Positions 17,384-27,300 of a stretch of DNA of 64,000 bases are shown piece after piece; position 1 is the first letter of the stretch; every line of letters starts with the position of its first letter. The notes below the pieces were generated by a model. That model did no database searches and was not told the DNA's origin. It worked only from the letters and a program-made list of their open reading frames with translations. Source of the stretch: F23-B02 sp963650165 (lineage in GTDB: Bacteria > Bacillota > Clostridia > Oscillospirales > Oscillospiraceae); assembly GCA_963650165.1 (NCBI GenBank), contig CAVJKX010000001.1, positions 124,001 through 188,000 on the forward strand, written 5' to 3'. The position numbers were made by a program, and so were the translations under genes.

Positions 17384-18692
17384 TGCCGAAGACCTCCTTT
17401 TTCATAAGCTCATCTATAATTGCCAAACTCCTTGCGGAGATCTCGGCGTTTTTGTTCCGCTTGCCCCTGACGCGGTAGCCGAGGGGCGAGATTATGCCGA
17501 AGTTTACGTTCATGGGCTGGAAATCGCCGACGCTGCCGCCGGAAACGTACAGGCTCAGAGCGCCTATCGCGGTCTCCTGCGGGAAGTCGACGGGCTCAAG
17601 GCCGAGTATGCGCGCGGCGGTCTCTATGCCGGCGAGCATTCCGGACGCGGCGGACTCGACATAGCCCTCAACGCCGGTCATCTGTCCGGCAAAGCTCAGG
17701 CGCGGCTCGCTTTTGAGCCTGTAATAGCGGTCGAGAAGCTTGGGGCTGTTGAGATATGTATTGCGGTGCATGACGCCGTAGCGCACAAACTCCGCATTCC
17801 TCAGCGCCGGTATCATGGAGAACACGCGCTTCTGCTCGCCCCATGTCAGGTGCGTCTGGAAGCCGACGATGTTGTACAGCGTTCCGTCGGCGTTGTCGCG
17901 CCGCAGCTGCACGACGGCATAATTTTCGCGTCCGGTGCGCGGATCGCGCAGGCCGACGGGCTTCATCGGGCCGTAGCGCAGGGTATCCTCCCCTCGGCGG
18001 GCCATGACCTCAACGGGCATGCAGCCTTCGAACACGCCGCCGTCGTCAAAGCCGTGGACGGCCGCCTCCTTTGCGCTGCACAGTTCGCCGACAAAGGCCT
18101 TGTACTCGGCCTCGTCCATCGGGCAGTTTACATAATCCGCCGTTCCCTTATCGTAGCGCGAAGCAAAAAACGCACTTTGCATGTCAACGCTCTCAAGCGT
18201 CACTATGGGCGCGACGGCATCGTAAAAATGCAGTCCCTCACCGCCGCACAGCTCCGCTATCCTTTCGGCCAGAGCGCCGCCTGTCAGGGGACCCGTTGCA
18301 ACGACGCACTCGCCCTCCGGGAAGTCCTCCGCCTCGGCGGGAACGATCTCGACGTTTTCGCAGGCGCGCAGCTTTTCGCTTACATACCGCGCAAAGCCCT
18401 CTCTGTCAACGGCAAGAGCACCGCCGGCCGCAACGCGGTTGGCATCAGCGCTTTCCATAATAAGCGAGCCCATTTTGCGCATCTCGGCCTTGAGAAGGCC
18501 TACGGCGTTCGTGAGCTCATCGCTGCGCAGCGAGTTTGAGCAAACGAGCTCGGCAAAGTATTCCGATTTGTGCGCCGGGGTCATTTTTGCGGGCTTCATT
18601 TCTATGAGCCTGACCTTTATTCCTCTTTTGGCGAGCTGCCAGGCGCATTCGCTCCCGGCAAGCCCAGCTCCGAGGACTGTGACCTCTTTCAT
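17367..18692 (-). CDS. trmFO: Methylenetetrahydrofolate-tRNA-(uracil-5-)-methyltransferase TrmFO
   Basis: 441 residues. This flavoenzyme makes m5U54 in the T-loop of tRNA using methylenetetrahydrofolate. The N-terminal FAD dinucleotide fold is VLGAGLAGSECAWQLAKRG, followed by RLIEMKP. LVCSNSLRSDELTNAVGLLKAEMR and MFQP-like GGSVGDFQPMNVNFGI are subfamily hallmarks. It follows topA by five bases, as in many Firmicutes (topA-trmFO). Confidence 0.97.
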   Translation of the reverse strand: MKEVTVLGAGLAGSECAWQLAKRGIKVRLIEMKPAKMTPAHKSEYFAELVCSNSLRSDELTNAVGLLKAEMRKMGSLIMESADANRVAAGGALAVDREGFARYVSEKLRACENVEIVPAEAEDFPEGECVVATGPLTGGALAERIAELCGGEGLHFYDAVAPIVTLESVDMQSAFFASRYDKGTADYVNCPMDEAEYKAFVGELCSAKEAAVHGFDDGGVFEGCMPVEVMARRGEDTLRYGPMKPVGLRDPRTGRENYAVVQLRRDNADGTLYNIVGFQTHLTWGEQKRVFSMIPALRNAEFVRYGVMHRNTYLNSPKLLDRYYRLKSEPRLSFAGQMTGVEGYVESAASGMLAGIETAARILGLEPVDFPQETAIGALSLYVSGGSVGDFQPMNVNFGIISPLGYRVRGKRNKNAEISARSLAIIDELMKKEVFGSENNS

Positions 18693-18697
18693 ATTTA

Positions 18698-20932
18698 TTA
18701 TCCCTTAGCCTTTTTGGTCGTGGTTTTCTTTTTGGCCGGCTTCTTTTCGGCCTTGTCGTCGGACTTTGCGTCGGCTGCGGGCTTTTTCTTGTAGCCGCGC
18801 TTATCCTCCGGAACGAACTCCGGGCACTCCTCGTTTATGCAGAAGGCCTTCTGACGGCCGCGGCCGCTGGGCTTAAAGAGCGTTTTGCCGCAGCTCGGGC
18901 AATTGTCCTTGGTCGGAACGTACCAGGTCATGAAGCCCTTTATCTCGCTGCCGTCGGCTGCCGTGCCGCGCCATGGGCAGTCGGCGCCGCGCTCGCAGGC
19001 GTAATAGGTGTTGCCCTTTTTCGAGGTGCGCTTGAGGATACGGCTGCCGCACTTGGGGCATTTGCCGGGCATTTCCACGACGATGGGCTTTGTGAAGCTG
19101 CACTCGGGATATGCGGGGCAGGCCAGGAAACGGCCGAAGCGGCCGGATTTGACCACCATCTGACGGCCGCAGACATCGCAGTATTCGTCGCTGAGCTCGT
19201 CGGGCACCTTGATGCGCACACCGTCGAGCGCCTTCTCGGCCTCCTCAAGCTCGGTGCTGAAGCCGCCGTAGAAGCTGCGCAGCAGCTCCTTCCAATAGAG
19301 CTTGCCGCTCTCGACCTCGTCGAGCTCCTCCTCCATATGGTTTGTGAATTTAAGATCGACTATATCGGGGAAGCGCTCCTCCATGAGCTGCGTTACGATC
19401 TCGCCGAGGTTTGTCGGCTTGAGGTACTTTCCGTCCTTGACGACGTACTCATGCGAGGTTATGGTCGATATCGTCGGCGCGTAGGTCGACGGGCGGCCTA
19501 TACCCTTTTCCTCCATCGCGCGGATGAGCGTTGCCTCGGTGTAGCGCGCGGGCGGCTGGGTAAACTGCTGCTCGGGGAGCATTTTTTCAAGGTACACGCG
19601 CTCGCCCTCGCTGAGCGAAGGCAGCTTGCTGCGCGGCTCGTCGCTTTCCTCGTCCTTGCCCTCCTCGTACACTGCGGTGTAGCCGGCAAAGCGGAGCTCG
19701 GAGTAGTTTGCGCGGAAATCGTAGCCTGCCGATTCAACATCTACGACGACGTTATCGTACACGGCGTTTGCCATCTGGCAGGCGGTGAAGCGCCCCCAGA
19801 TCAGGCGGTAGAGCCTGTACTGCTCGGGGGTGAGATCCTTGCGCACGACGTCGGGGCTGAGCTCAATATTCGTCGGGCGTATGGCCTCGTGCGCGTCCTG
19901 TGCGCCGGATTTAGTTTTATAAACGCGGAACGAGCCGTGGTAATACTCCTGGCCGTAGTGTGCGATTATATAGTTTTTGGCCGCCATGAGCGCCTCGTCG
20001 GAAAGGCGCAGCGAGTCGGTTCTCATGTAGGTAATAAGGCCGACTGTGCCGTGGCCGGTTATATCGACGCCCTCGTAAAGCTGCTGGGCGATGGACATTG
20101 TGCGGCGCGGCGTCATGCCGAGACGGCGGCTGGCCTCCTGCTGGAGGGTCGAGGTTATGAACGGAGGCGAGGGGCTGCGGTGCTTCTTGCCGCGCTTTAC
20201 GGTCTTGACCGTGAACGGCTCGTCCTTTGTCGCGTTTACGACGGTATTCACCTCGTCCTCGCTCTTGAGCTCGAGCTTCTTGTCGTCCTTTCCGTAGAAG
20301 CGCGCGGTAAATTTCGCGCTGCTCTCGCTTTCGAGCACCGCGTCAAGCAGCCAGTATTCCTCGCTTATAAAGCTTCTTATCTCGTTTTCGCGGTCAACGA
20401 CCATGCGCGTTGCGACCGACTGCACTCTGCCTGCCGACAGGCCGCGGCGGATCTTCTTCCACAGCAGCGGCGAGAGCTTGTAGCCGACGAGGCGGTCAAG
20501 CAGTCTGCGCGCCTGCTGCGCATCGACAAGGTCGCTGTCGATATCGCGGGGCTTGTTTATGCTCTCGGTCACGACCTTTTTGGTTATCTCGTTGAAGGTC
20601 ACGCGCCTTGCTCTTTCGTCGGGAAGCGCAAGCAGCTCCTTAAGATGCCATGATATGGCCTCTCCCTCGCGGTCCGGGTCGGTCGCAAGATAGACGGTCT
20701 TGGCGTTTTTGCTGAGCTTTTTGAGCTCGTCGATGATCTCCTTGTGATCCTTCACGGGGATATACTTGGGCTCAAAATCGTTTTCTATGTCAATTCCGAG
20801 GGTGCTCTTGGGCAGATCGCGCAGGTGACCCATGGACGCTACGACTTTATAATCGCTTCCGAGATATTTTTCGATAGTCTTGGCCTTGGCAGGCGACTCG
20901 ACTATCACCAGGTTCTTTTTTGCACTGGGCAT
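18698..20932 (-). CDS. topA: DNA topoisomerase I
   Basis: 744 residues, type IA topoisomerase relaxing negative supercoils. A Toprim domain lies at about 5-115 (LVIVESPAKAKTIEKYL, then TDPDREGEAISWHL with acidic metal ligands). The catalytic tyrosine is in GLITYMRTDSLR near residue 305. Three C-terminal zinc ribbons follow (CDVCGRQM...CPAYPEC, CPKCG...CERGADC, CPSCG...CINEEC), and a Lys/Ala-rich tail. It lies nine bases after dprA, in the normal dprA-topA-trmFO order. Confidence 0.98.
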   Translation of the reverse strand: MPSAKKNLVIVESPAKAKTIEKYLGSDYKVVASMGHLRDLPKSTLGIDIENDFEPKYIPVKDHKEIIDELKKLSKNAKTVYLATDPDREGEAISWHLKELLALPDERARRVTFNEITKKVVTESINKPRDIDSDLVDAQQARRLLDRLVGYKLSPLLWKKIRRGLSAGRVQSVATRMVVDRENEIRSFISEEYWLLDAVLESESSAKFTARFYGKDDKKLELKSEDEVNTVVNATKDEPFTVKTVKRGKKHRSPSPPFITSTLQQEASRRLGMTPRRTMSIAQQLYEGVDITGHGTVGLITYMRTDSLRLSDEALMAAKNYIIAHYGQEYYHGSFRVYKTKSGAQDAHEAIRPTNIELSPDVVRKDLTPEQYRLYRLIWGRFTACQMANAVYDNVVVDVESAGYDFRANYSELRFAGYTAVYEEGKDEESDEPRSKLPSLSEGERVYLEKMLPEQQFTQPPARYTEATLIRAMEEKGIGRPSTYAPTISTITSHEYVVKDGKYLKPTNLGEIVTQLMEERFPDIVDLKFTNHMEEELDEVESGKLYWKELLRSFYGGFSTELEEAEKALDGVRIKVPDELSDEYCDVCGRQMVVKSGRFGRFLACPAYPECSFTKPIVVEMPGKCPKCGSRILKRTSKKGNTYYACERGADCPWRGTAADGSEIKGFMTWYVPTKDNCPSCGKTLFKPSGRGRQKAFCINEECPEFVPEDKRGYKKKPAADAKSDDKAEKKPAKKKTTTKKAKG

Positions 20933-20941
20933 CGGGTGTCC

Positions 20942-22150
20942 TCATTTCGTCTTAATATTTAATGTAAAGCGTTTGCCCGTCTCCTGCCGGACATAGCCCT
21001 TTATCTGCAGGAGAGTCAGTTCCGCCAGCACCTTTGCCGGTGCAAGGCCGCTGCGTTCGATGATCGTGTCAACGTGCACGGCCTCTTCATCCATCGCTCC
21101 GATTATCTTCAGCTGGCCGGGACTCAAGCTCTCCAATTGTTTCTGCAAGTCAATATAAGCCGCGTCGGGTGCCTTGTCAACATCTTTTTTCGTACATTTT
21201 TCGCTTTTCGGTTCTTTTGGGGGCTTTGGAGCAGACTTTGGGAGCACTCCCGCCGGCATTTCGAATTCAACTTTTCTTATCTTTTGGGGATAGAGCGCTT
21301 CAAACTCGCTGACTACCTCCCAGCCGTTTGTTACGGGCTTTGCGCCCTCCTTTATCAGGAGGTTCGTACCCTCGCAGTTGGGCTGATCGGCATTGCCGGG
21401 AACGGCAAATATCTCCTTGCCCTGATCGGCGGCCTCGTTCACGAAAAGGCGCGTTCCGCTCCTGAGCGGAGCCTCGATGACCGCAACACCGAGCGAAAGG
21501 CCGCTCGTTATTCTGTTTCTTGCACGGAAAAACGAGCTGTACGGCTTCGTGCCGGGCGCGTACTCGCTTATAAGTGCGCCGTGCATGACGACGTCGCGCG
21601 AAAAGCGGCTTTTATCCAGCTCGTGCGGCAGGCCGAGGACGCCTACCACCCTGCCGTCTGCCATGAGCGCACCCTCGGCCGCGGCCGAGTCTATGCCGGC
21701 TGTGAGCCCCGATATCACGACGGCGCCGCATTTTGCTATCTCATAACCCATGCGCATGCCCATTTTAATGCCGTAGGGCGATGCCTTGCGCGTTCCGATA
21801 ACGGCAATGGCGGGCTCGGCGTCCATATCGGGCAGCCTGCCCTTGACGTATATGACCGCCGGAGGCAGGTGTATATTGCGCAGGCGCTCGGGATAAGCGT
21901 CCTCGTTGAGCGTTATCACGTCGATGCCGGTATTGTCGCACTTTTCAAAAATGCGCTTTGCCGCATCGAGATCGCGCTTTTCAAGCTCCTCGGCTCCCTC
22001 GATATTGCGCGGAAGAAGGCGCGTTATCTCGCCGAGCGGCGCAAAGTACATCTGCTCGGGGCTGCCGTAGTATTTGAGCAGCGAACTGATCGCTCTGGGG
22101 CCTATGCGCGGCGAGGTTGACAGCCACAGCCAGTAAATAACGTCGTTCAT
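20942..22150 (-). CDS. dprA: DNA-processing protein DprA
   Basis: 402 residues. DprA loads RecA on incoming single-stranded DNA. The Rossmann-like core is seen in IAVIGTRKASPYG, VISGLTAGIDSAAAEGAL, GVLGLPHELDK, SEYAPGTKPY, FRARNRITSGLS and AVPGNADQPNCEGTN. An N-terminal helix-hairpin-helix-like region (1-75) and a C-terminal winged-helix (about 330-395) flank it. The linker near 285-325 is Pro/Lys-rich and poorly conserved. Its presence does not by itself show competence. Confidence 0.96.
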   Translation of the reverse strand: MNDVIYWLWLSTSPRIGPRAISSLLKYYGSPEQMYFAPLGEITRLLPRNIEGAEELEKRDLDAAKRIFEKCDNTGIDVITLNEDAYPERLRNIHLPPAVIYVKGRLPDMDAEPAIAVIGTRKASPYGIKMGMRMGYEIAKCGAVVISGLTAGIDSAAAEGALMADGRVVGVLGLPHELDKSRFSRDVVMHGALISEYAPGTKPYSSFFRARNRITSGLSLGVAVIEAPLRSGTRLFVNEAADQGKEIFAVPGNADQPNCEGTNLLIKEGAKPVTNGWEVVSEFEALYPQKIRKVEFEMPAGVLPKSAPKPPKEPKSEKCTKKDVDKAPDAAYIDLQKQLESLSPGQLKIIGAMDEEAVHVDTIIERSGLAPAKVLAELTLLQIKGYVRQETGKRFTLNIKTK

Positions 22151-22153
22151 ACG

Positions 22154-22903
22154 CTACCTCGACATTTCCCACATGATGACCGATGCCGCTATCGCAGCGT
22201 TCAGGGACTCCGAATTCGGGTTCATCGGTATTATAAGCTCTCCGCCGCAGATATCCAGAAGCTCGCGGGACAGTCCCCTGCCCTCGCTGCCTATGGCCAC
22301 CGCGCTTCTATGAAGCTCGGCATTGCGTATATCGGCGGCTTTATCGCTCAGCGCCGCGCCGAACAGCGGCAGGCACTGCTCGCGCGTGAACGCGTCAAGC
22401 TCCGCGATGCTCATTTTGAGCACTCTCTGGCGGAAGATCGCGCCCATGCTCGCGCGCACGGTTTTGGGATTATACAGGTCCGCACACGCCCCGACCATGA
22501 TAACGGCGTCAATGCAGAAGGCGTTCGCGCTCCTGATTATCGTTCCGACGTTGCCGGGGTCCTGGAGGTTCTCGATGACGATCGCGCGCATTACGCGCCC
22601 GGCGGTACTCTGCTCGGGTATTACGACGGTAAAAACCGGCCCCGGCCCCGATTTGAGGGGCGAGGCGTATTCAACGAGTTCCGCAGGCGCGCAGAACTGC
22701 TCCGTCTCCGGTGGGAGCTCAATGCCCTGCGCTCCTTCGCGCCAGAGCACCTGCTTTATCTCCGCGCCGTACTCTATCGCTTCCCTGAGCGTTTTCTCCC
22801 CGTCGCAGACAAACTGAGAACATTCCGCACGGTATTCCGCACTCGACGCGGCCGATCTCATGTGGCATATTATTCTGTTTTTTCTTGAGCTTATCTTTTC
22901 CAT
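22154..22903 (-). CDS. TrmH/SpoU family RNA 2'-O-methyltransferase
   Basis: 249 residues. An N-terminal substrate-binding domain (about 1-80) is followed by a SPOUT knot methyltransferase with motif 1 IENLQDPGNVGTIIRSA, motif 2 IGSEGRGLS and motif 3 IPMNPNSESLNAAIAASV. It methylates a ribose in tRNA or rRNA; the target is unknown. The start fits family members (MEKISSRKN). A strong promoter lies unusually close (22913-22940) and no Shine-Dalgarno sequence is visible, so translation may be leaderless. Confidence 0.92.
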   Translation of the reverse strand: MEKISSRKNRIICHMRSAASSAEYRAECSQFVCDGEKTLREAIEYGAEIKQVLWREGAQGIELPPETEQFCAPAELVEYASPLKSGPGPVFTVVIPEQSTAGRVMRAIVIENLQDPGNVGTIIRSANAFCIDAVIMVGACADLYNPKTVRASMGAIFRQRVLKMSIAELDAFTREQCLPLFGAALSDKAADIRNAELHRSAVAIGSEGRGLSRELLDICGGELIIPMNPNSESLNAAIAASVIMWEMSR

Positions 22904-22912
22904 AAGAAATAA

Positions 22913-22940
22913 TTTATATCATAATTTTATAATTTGTCAA
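22913..22940 (-). promoter_or_regulatory. Sigma-A promoter of the trmH-dprA-topA run
   Basis: Minus strand TTGACA (22935-22940), 16-base spacer, TATAAA (22913-22918). Only nine bases separate the -10 box from the trmH ATG. Confidence 0.75.
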
Positions 22941-22948
22941 ATGCACAT

Positions 22949-22980
22949 TAAAAAACCGCGTTTTTTTACGCGGTTTTTAA
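22949..22980 (-). terminator. Terminator of the phosphodiester glycosidase gene
   Basis: AAAAACCGCGT and ACGCGGTTTTT form a symmetric hairpin with T runs on both strands, just after the stop at 22983. Confidence 0.88.
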
Positions 22981-22982
22981 TG

Positions 22983-24239
22983 TTATCCGTATATCCATGC
23001 GTTCGGCAGGTAGCGGCAGCTTATCGCGGTGTTGGAGCACTTGGTTATATACTCGCCGTCGTACCACATGACGGCGCTCGTGCCGCCGTCCATGTTCATA
23101 GCCTGATACGCATCGTAGCCCATGAGTATCTCGGTGCAGTCCGGCAGGCCTATGCCGAGCGAGCGGCCTACAAGTCTGCCTTCTATGACGAGCATCATGA
23201 CGTCGCCGTCCTTTGACTGAGCAATCATGGCGCGAGGCTGGATCGAGCGGAAGCCGGACTGCTGGTCGATGAGCGCCTCGCCGTCGATTATGAGCGCCGG
23301 CTGGAACTCAACGGCGTCCCTGACATCGGAGCTTATGCTCGTGTCGGCATCGACTATGTACATCTTATTGTCGCTTCTGAACTCGACGCGCTTTCTGCCG
23401 TAGGTGACGTGGTAGCCGTACTCTTTTCCCTCGCAGATGGCAAGGCCGTCCACCGTGCCGCCGGTGCCGACGCCGTCGGGGTCGTAAAAGCCGCTGGCGT
23501 TCATGCCGAGTATGCCGTTGCAGCGCGGTACAAAGCTCTCAAGAAATTCGCCGTAGGAGCCGATATGCTCGGCAGCGCAGCAGCGTACCTTGGACGCATC
23601 CTTGACGATCGCAAGAACTCCCTGATAGCCCGAGCCCTTTATGCGCACGAGCAGCACGCCCTTTTTGGCGTTTACCGCAAGCACCTGATCGCCCTGCTTT
23701 GTTTTGATGGTCGTTCCGTCGTCGTCAAGACCCGCTTCGTTTATGTCGATGGTCATGAGCGAGGACTTGTCATACTCGGGATGATCCTTGAGATATGCCT
23801 CAAACGAAGTCTTGTCTATCTCGTCGAAGAGCTCATAAAAGCTGGTGTCGTCCTTTTCCTCGACGGTGTGATCCCATTTGCTTTCGATGCCCTTCTGCTC
23901 ATCGTTTGCTGCATTCACGCGAGCCATGACTTCGTTTATCATGTCCTCCGGGAAGAAGAGCTCGGCAAGCCACTGGTGGCTCATGGTCTGCATCGCCGTT
24001 TCGATATACGCCTCGCGCAGGTTCTTGATGGCGGGGATATTGGTGTACACAACGAAGGTGTATAGTCCCGCGATGAGTGCAATTATGCTGAAGAATATGA
24101 TAAAGCCCTTTTTGCGCTTTGCGGCCTTCTTTTTCTTCTTTGCCCTGCGTACCTTATCGTCGGCCGTCTCTGCTGAAACGCGCTCGCGCACGGGCTCGGG
24201 CCGTACATACACGCGCTGCTGCTCGGGCTCACGGCGCAC
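22983..24239 (-). CDS. Phosphodiester glycosidase family (NAGPA-like) membrane-anchored protein
   Basis: 418 residues from GTG 24239. A cytoplasmic basic tail (to about 45) and one transmembrane helix (GFIIFFSIIALIAGLYTFVVY) precede an extracellular part. A linker (80-170) leads to the NAGPA domain, with GILGMNASGFYDPDGVG, MIAQSKDGDVMMLVIEG and the closing AYQAMNMDGGTSAVMWYDG. Relatives act on sugar phosphodiesters, in bacteria probably cell-wall or capsule polymers. The frame continues 22 codons upstream to ATA 24305, which has a better ribosome-site context than the GTG; the true start may be there. It follows polC but has its own terminator. Confidence 0.87.
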   Translation of the reverse strand: MRREPEQQRVYVRPEPVRERVSAETADDKVRRAKKKKKAAKRKKGFIIFFSIIALIAGLYTFVVYTNIPAIKNLREAYIETAMQTMSHQWLAELFFPEDMINEVMARVNAANDEQKGIESKWDHTVEEKDDTSFYELFDEIDKTSFEAYLKDHPEYDKSSLMTIDINEAGLDDDGTTIKTKQGDQVLAVNAKKGVLLVRIKGSGYQGVLAIVKDASKVRCCAAEHIGSYGEFLESFVPRCNGILGMNASGFYDPDGVGTGGTVDGLAICEGKEYGYHVTYGRKRVEFRSDNKMYIVDADTSISSDVRDAVEFQPALIIDGEALIDQQSGFRSIQPRAMIAQSKDGDVMMLVIEGRLVGRSLGIGLPDCTEILMGYDAYQAMNMDGGTSAVMWYDGEYITKCSNTAISCRYLPNAWIYG

Positions 24240-24383
24240 GGCGGGCTTGGCCTCGCTTTTTGTCTGCGCCGTATTTCTCGTGGACTTGGAACTGAATATC
24301 TTTATGGTAGTTCACTTCTTTCTGTTCGGGTAGCATTTTGACGTTATACCGGCATCAAAGGTTCCTTACCGTCGGAGAATTTT

Positions 24384-27300
24384 TTAAAAGCCCTCAAAAA
24401 GATTTATCTGCGAGCTCTCCGGCATATCGCCGAACGCGCCCATGCGGCGCAGCACCTCAAGGTGGGTCGTACTGACCTTGGGACAGGCGGCGCTGACCTC
24501 CTCGACGGATATGTAGGTCCGGCCGTTTTTGGTGCAGTTTTCAAGATCGATCGCAGCCGTCTCACCGAGGCCGGCTATCGCCACGAAGGGCGGACGGAGC
24601 CTGCCGTCGTCGGTTATCTTGAACTTTGTGGCGCTCGACTCGTAAAGATCGATGGGCGCAAACTCGAAGCCGCGCATATAAAACTCGTATACCGATTCAA
24701 GCGTCGTCAGTATGCTGTCCTCGTTGGCGGTCGCGTCCTCTTTTTGACGCAGATCATATATCTTTTTGCGCACCTCGTCAAGCCCCGCCGTCATAATTTC
24801 GGCGTCAAAGCTGTTTTTCTGACTGCGGCGGTAGAAATACGCGCTGTAAAACGCAAGCGGCTCGTGTACCTTGAACCAGGCTATGCGGAAGGCCATCATA
24901 ACGTAGGCGACCGCATGAGCCTTCGGGAAGAGGTAGGCTATCTTGCGGCAGGATTCTATATACCAGTCGGGCACGTCGAGCGCACGCATCTGCGTCTCGG
25001 CGTCTCCGGGGAACTCGCCGCTTTTCTTGACCTTGCCCTTACGCACGGCCTCCATGGTCTTGAACGCGAGCGAGGGCTCCATTCCCTTCTGGATGAGGTA
25101 GAGCATGATATCGTCGCGGCAGCCGACCGTTTCGTTGACGGTCGCAATGCCGTTTACGATGAGGTCGCGGATATTGCCCGCCCAGACGTCCGTTCCGTGC
25201 GAGAAGCCGGACAGGCGCACGAGCGTATCAAACTGCGTGGGCTGAGTATCGACGAGCATCTGGCGCGTAAAGCCCGTGCCGAACTCGGGTATGCCGATGC
25301 TGCCGGTTTTTCCTATGATATCGTCATCGTCCGGAAGTCCCAGAACGGTCGGCGTCGTGAATATCTTCATGGTGTCCGGATCCGAAAGGAGGATCTCGCG
25401 CGCGTTGACGCCGGTGGCATCCTCGAGCATGCGGATCATGGTCGGGTCATCGTGCCCGAGCTCGTCGAGCTTCAGAAGGTTTGACTCCATGCAGTGATAT
25501 TCAAAATGCGTCGTAACGATGCCGCTCTTGGGGTCGTCCGCCGGATGCTGCACGGGGCAGAAATCGGTGACGTCCATATCCTGCGGTATGACGACAAGGC
25601 CGCCGGGGTGCTGACCCGTCGTGCGCTTGACGCCGACAAGGCCCTTTGCAAGGCGGTTTTCCTCGACCTTCGTGACCTTTATGCCGCGCTCCTCAAGGTA
25701 CTTTTTAACGTAGCCGTAGGCCGTCTTTTCGGCAAGTGTGCCGATGGTGCCGGCGCGGAAAACGTGGTCCGATCCGAAGAGCTCCTCGGTGTATTTATGC
25801 GCCTGTGCCTGATATTCGCCGGAGAAGTTGAGGTCTATATCCGGCGTTTTCTCGTTGCCGGGGAAGCCGAGGAAGGTCTCAAACGGGATATCAAAGCCGT
25901 CCTGCCGCATGAGCGTTCCGCACTCCGGGCAGTTTTTCGGCGGCATATCCGCGCCGCAGCCGTACGAGCCGTCGGTTATGAACTCCGAGTGCTTGCACTT
26001 GGGGCAGACATAGTGCGGCGGCAGCGAGTTGACCTCGGTGATGCCGGACATGTATGCGACTATCGACGAGCCGACGGAGCCTCGCGAGCCGACGAGGTAG
26101 CCGTGCTCGAGCGAGTTCTGAACGAGCTTCTGCGCCGACATGTAGATAACGTCGTAGTTATGGTCGAGTATCGTCGTAAGCTCGGTATCGACGCGCGTCT
26201 TTACTATCTCCGGAGGATCGTCGCCGTATATCTCCGTCATCTTGCCGTACACAAGGTCACGCAGGTCTCGTGCCGAATTTTCGATCTTAGGCGGGTACAG
26301 GTCCTTGGGCAGAAGCTCGATATCGTCGACCATATCGGCAATTGCACGCGTATTTTTTATGACGACCTCGCGTGCCGTCTCCTCGCCGAGATAATCAAAC
26401 TCAGCGAGCATCTCGTCGGTCGTGCGGAAGAATATCGGGCAGCCGCGGTCGGCGTCGGAAAACTTCTTCGCCGCCTGGAGTATCTTGCGGTACTGCTCGT
26501 CCTCGGCATCGAGAAAATGCACGTCGCTTGCGGCGATGACGGGCTTTCCGAGCTGCCTGCCTATATCGAGGATGCGGCGGTTGTAGTCCTGAAGGACGCT
26601 TATATCGCTGACAACGCCGTTATCCACAAGAAAGCCGTTGTTGCCCAGCGGCTGAATTTCAAGATAATCGTAAAACGACGCTATGCGCCGGAGCTCCGAG
26701 TCGCTCGCGCCGTGCATTACCGCGCCGTAGAGCTCACCCATTCCGCAGGCAGAGCCTATGAGCAGACCCTCGCGGTGCTTTATCAGCAGGCTCTTGGGCA
26801 TGGTCGGAGTTTTGTAGAAGTATTTAAGATAAGACTGCGACACGAGCTCATAGAGGTTTTTAAGGCCGACCTTGTTCTTAACGAGCAGTATCATGTGCCG
26901 CGACTTTGTGTGATCGGCGGGCTTTATGCGGGCGTAGACCTCCTGAATGTCGTTTACGGTCCTTGCCCCCTGCTTTGCGAGCATGGGCAGAAATCTGCCC
27001 ATTATCCGCGCGACGACGAGCGCATCGTCCGAGGCGCGGTGGTGGTTGAACTCCGGCAGGCTCAGCCTGTTTGAGACGATATCGAGCTTATGACGCTTGA
27101 GATCGGGCAGAAGCGCGTGCGACAGCGCAAGCGTGTCGATATAAACAGGCTCAAACTCAATGCCGCTGCGCTGTGCGGCAGCCGACATAAAGCCGGTGTC
27201 GAAATCCGCGTTATGCGCGACGATCGGCCGGTCGCCGACAAATTCGAGAAAGCTCCGCATGGCCTCGGCCTCGCCCGGAGCTCCCTTGACGTCGCGGTCG

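Noticed and set aside
16920..18539. Long plus-strand ORF (539 codons) opposite plsX and trmFO
   Set aside because: It is antisense to two fully recognised genes, has no ribosome site and its translation has no family features; codon bias of the real genes keeps this frame open.
25494..27074. 526-codon plus-strand ORF opposite polC
   Set aside because: Shadow of polC; no domain features and very Arg/Val/Leu-rich composition.
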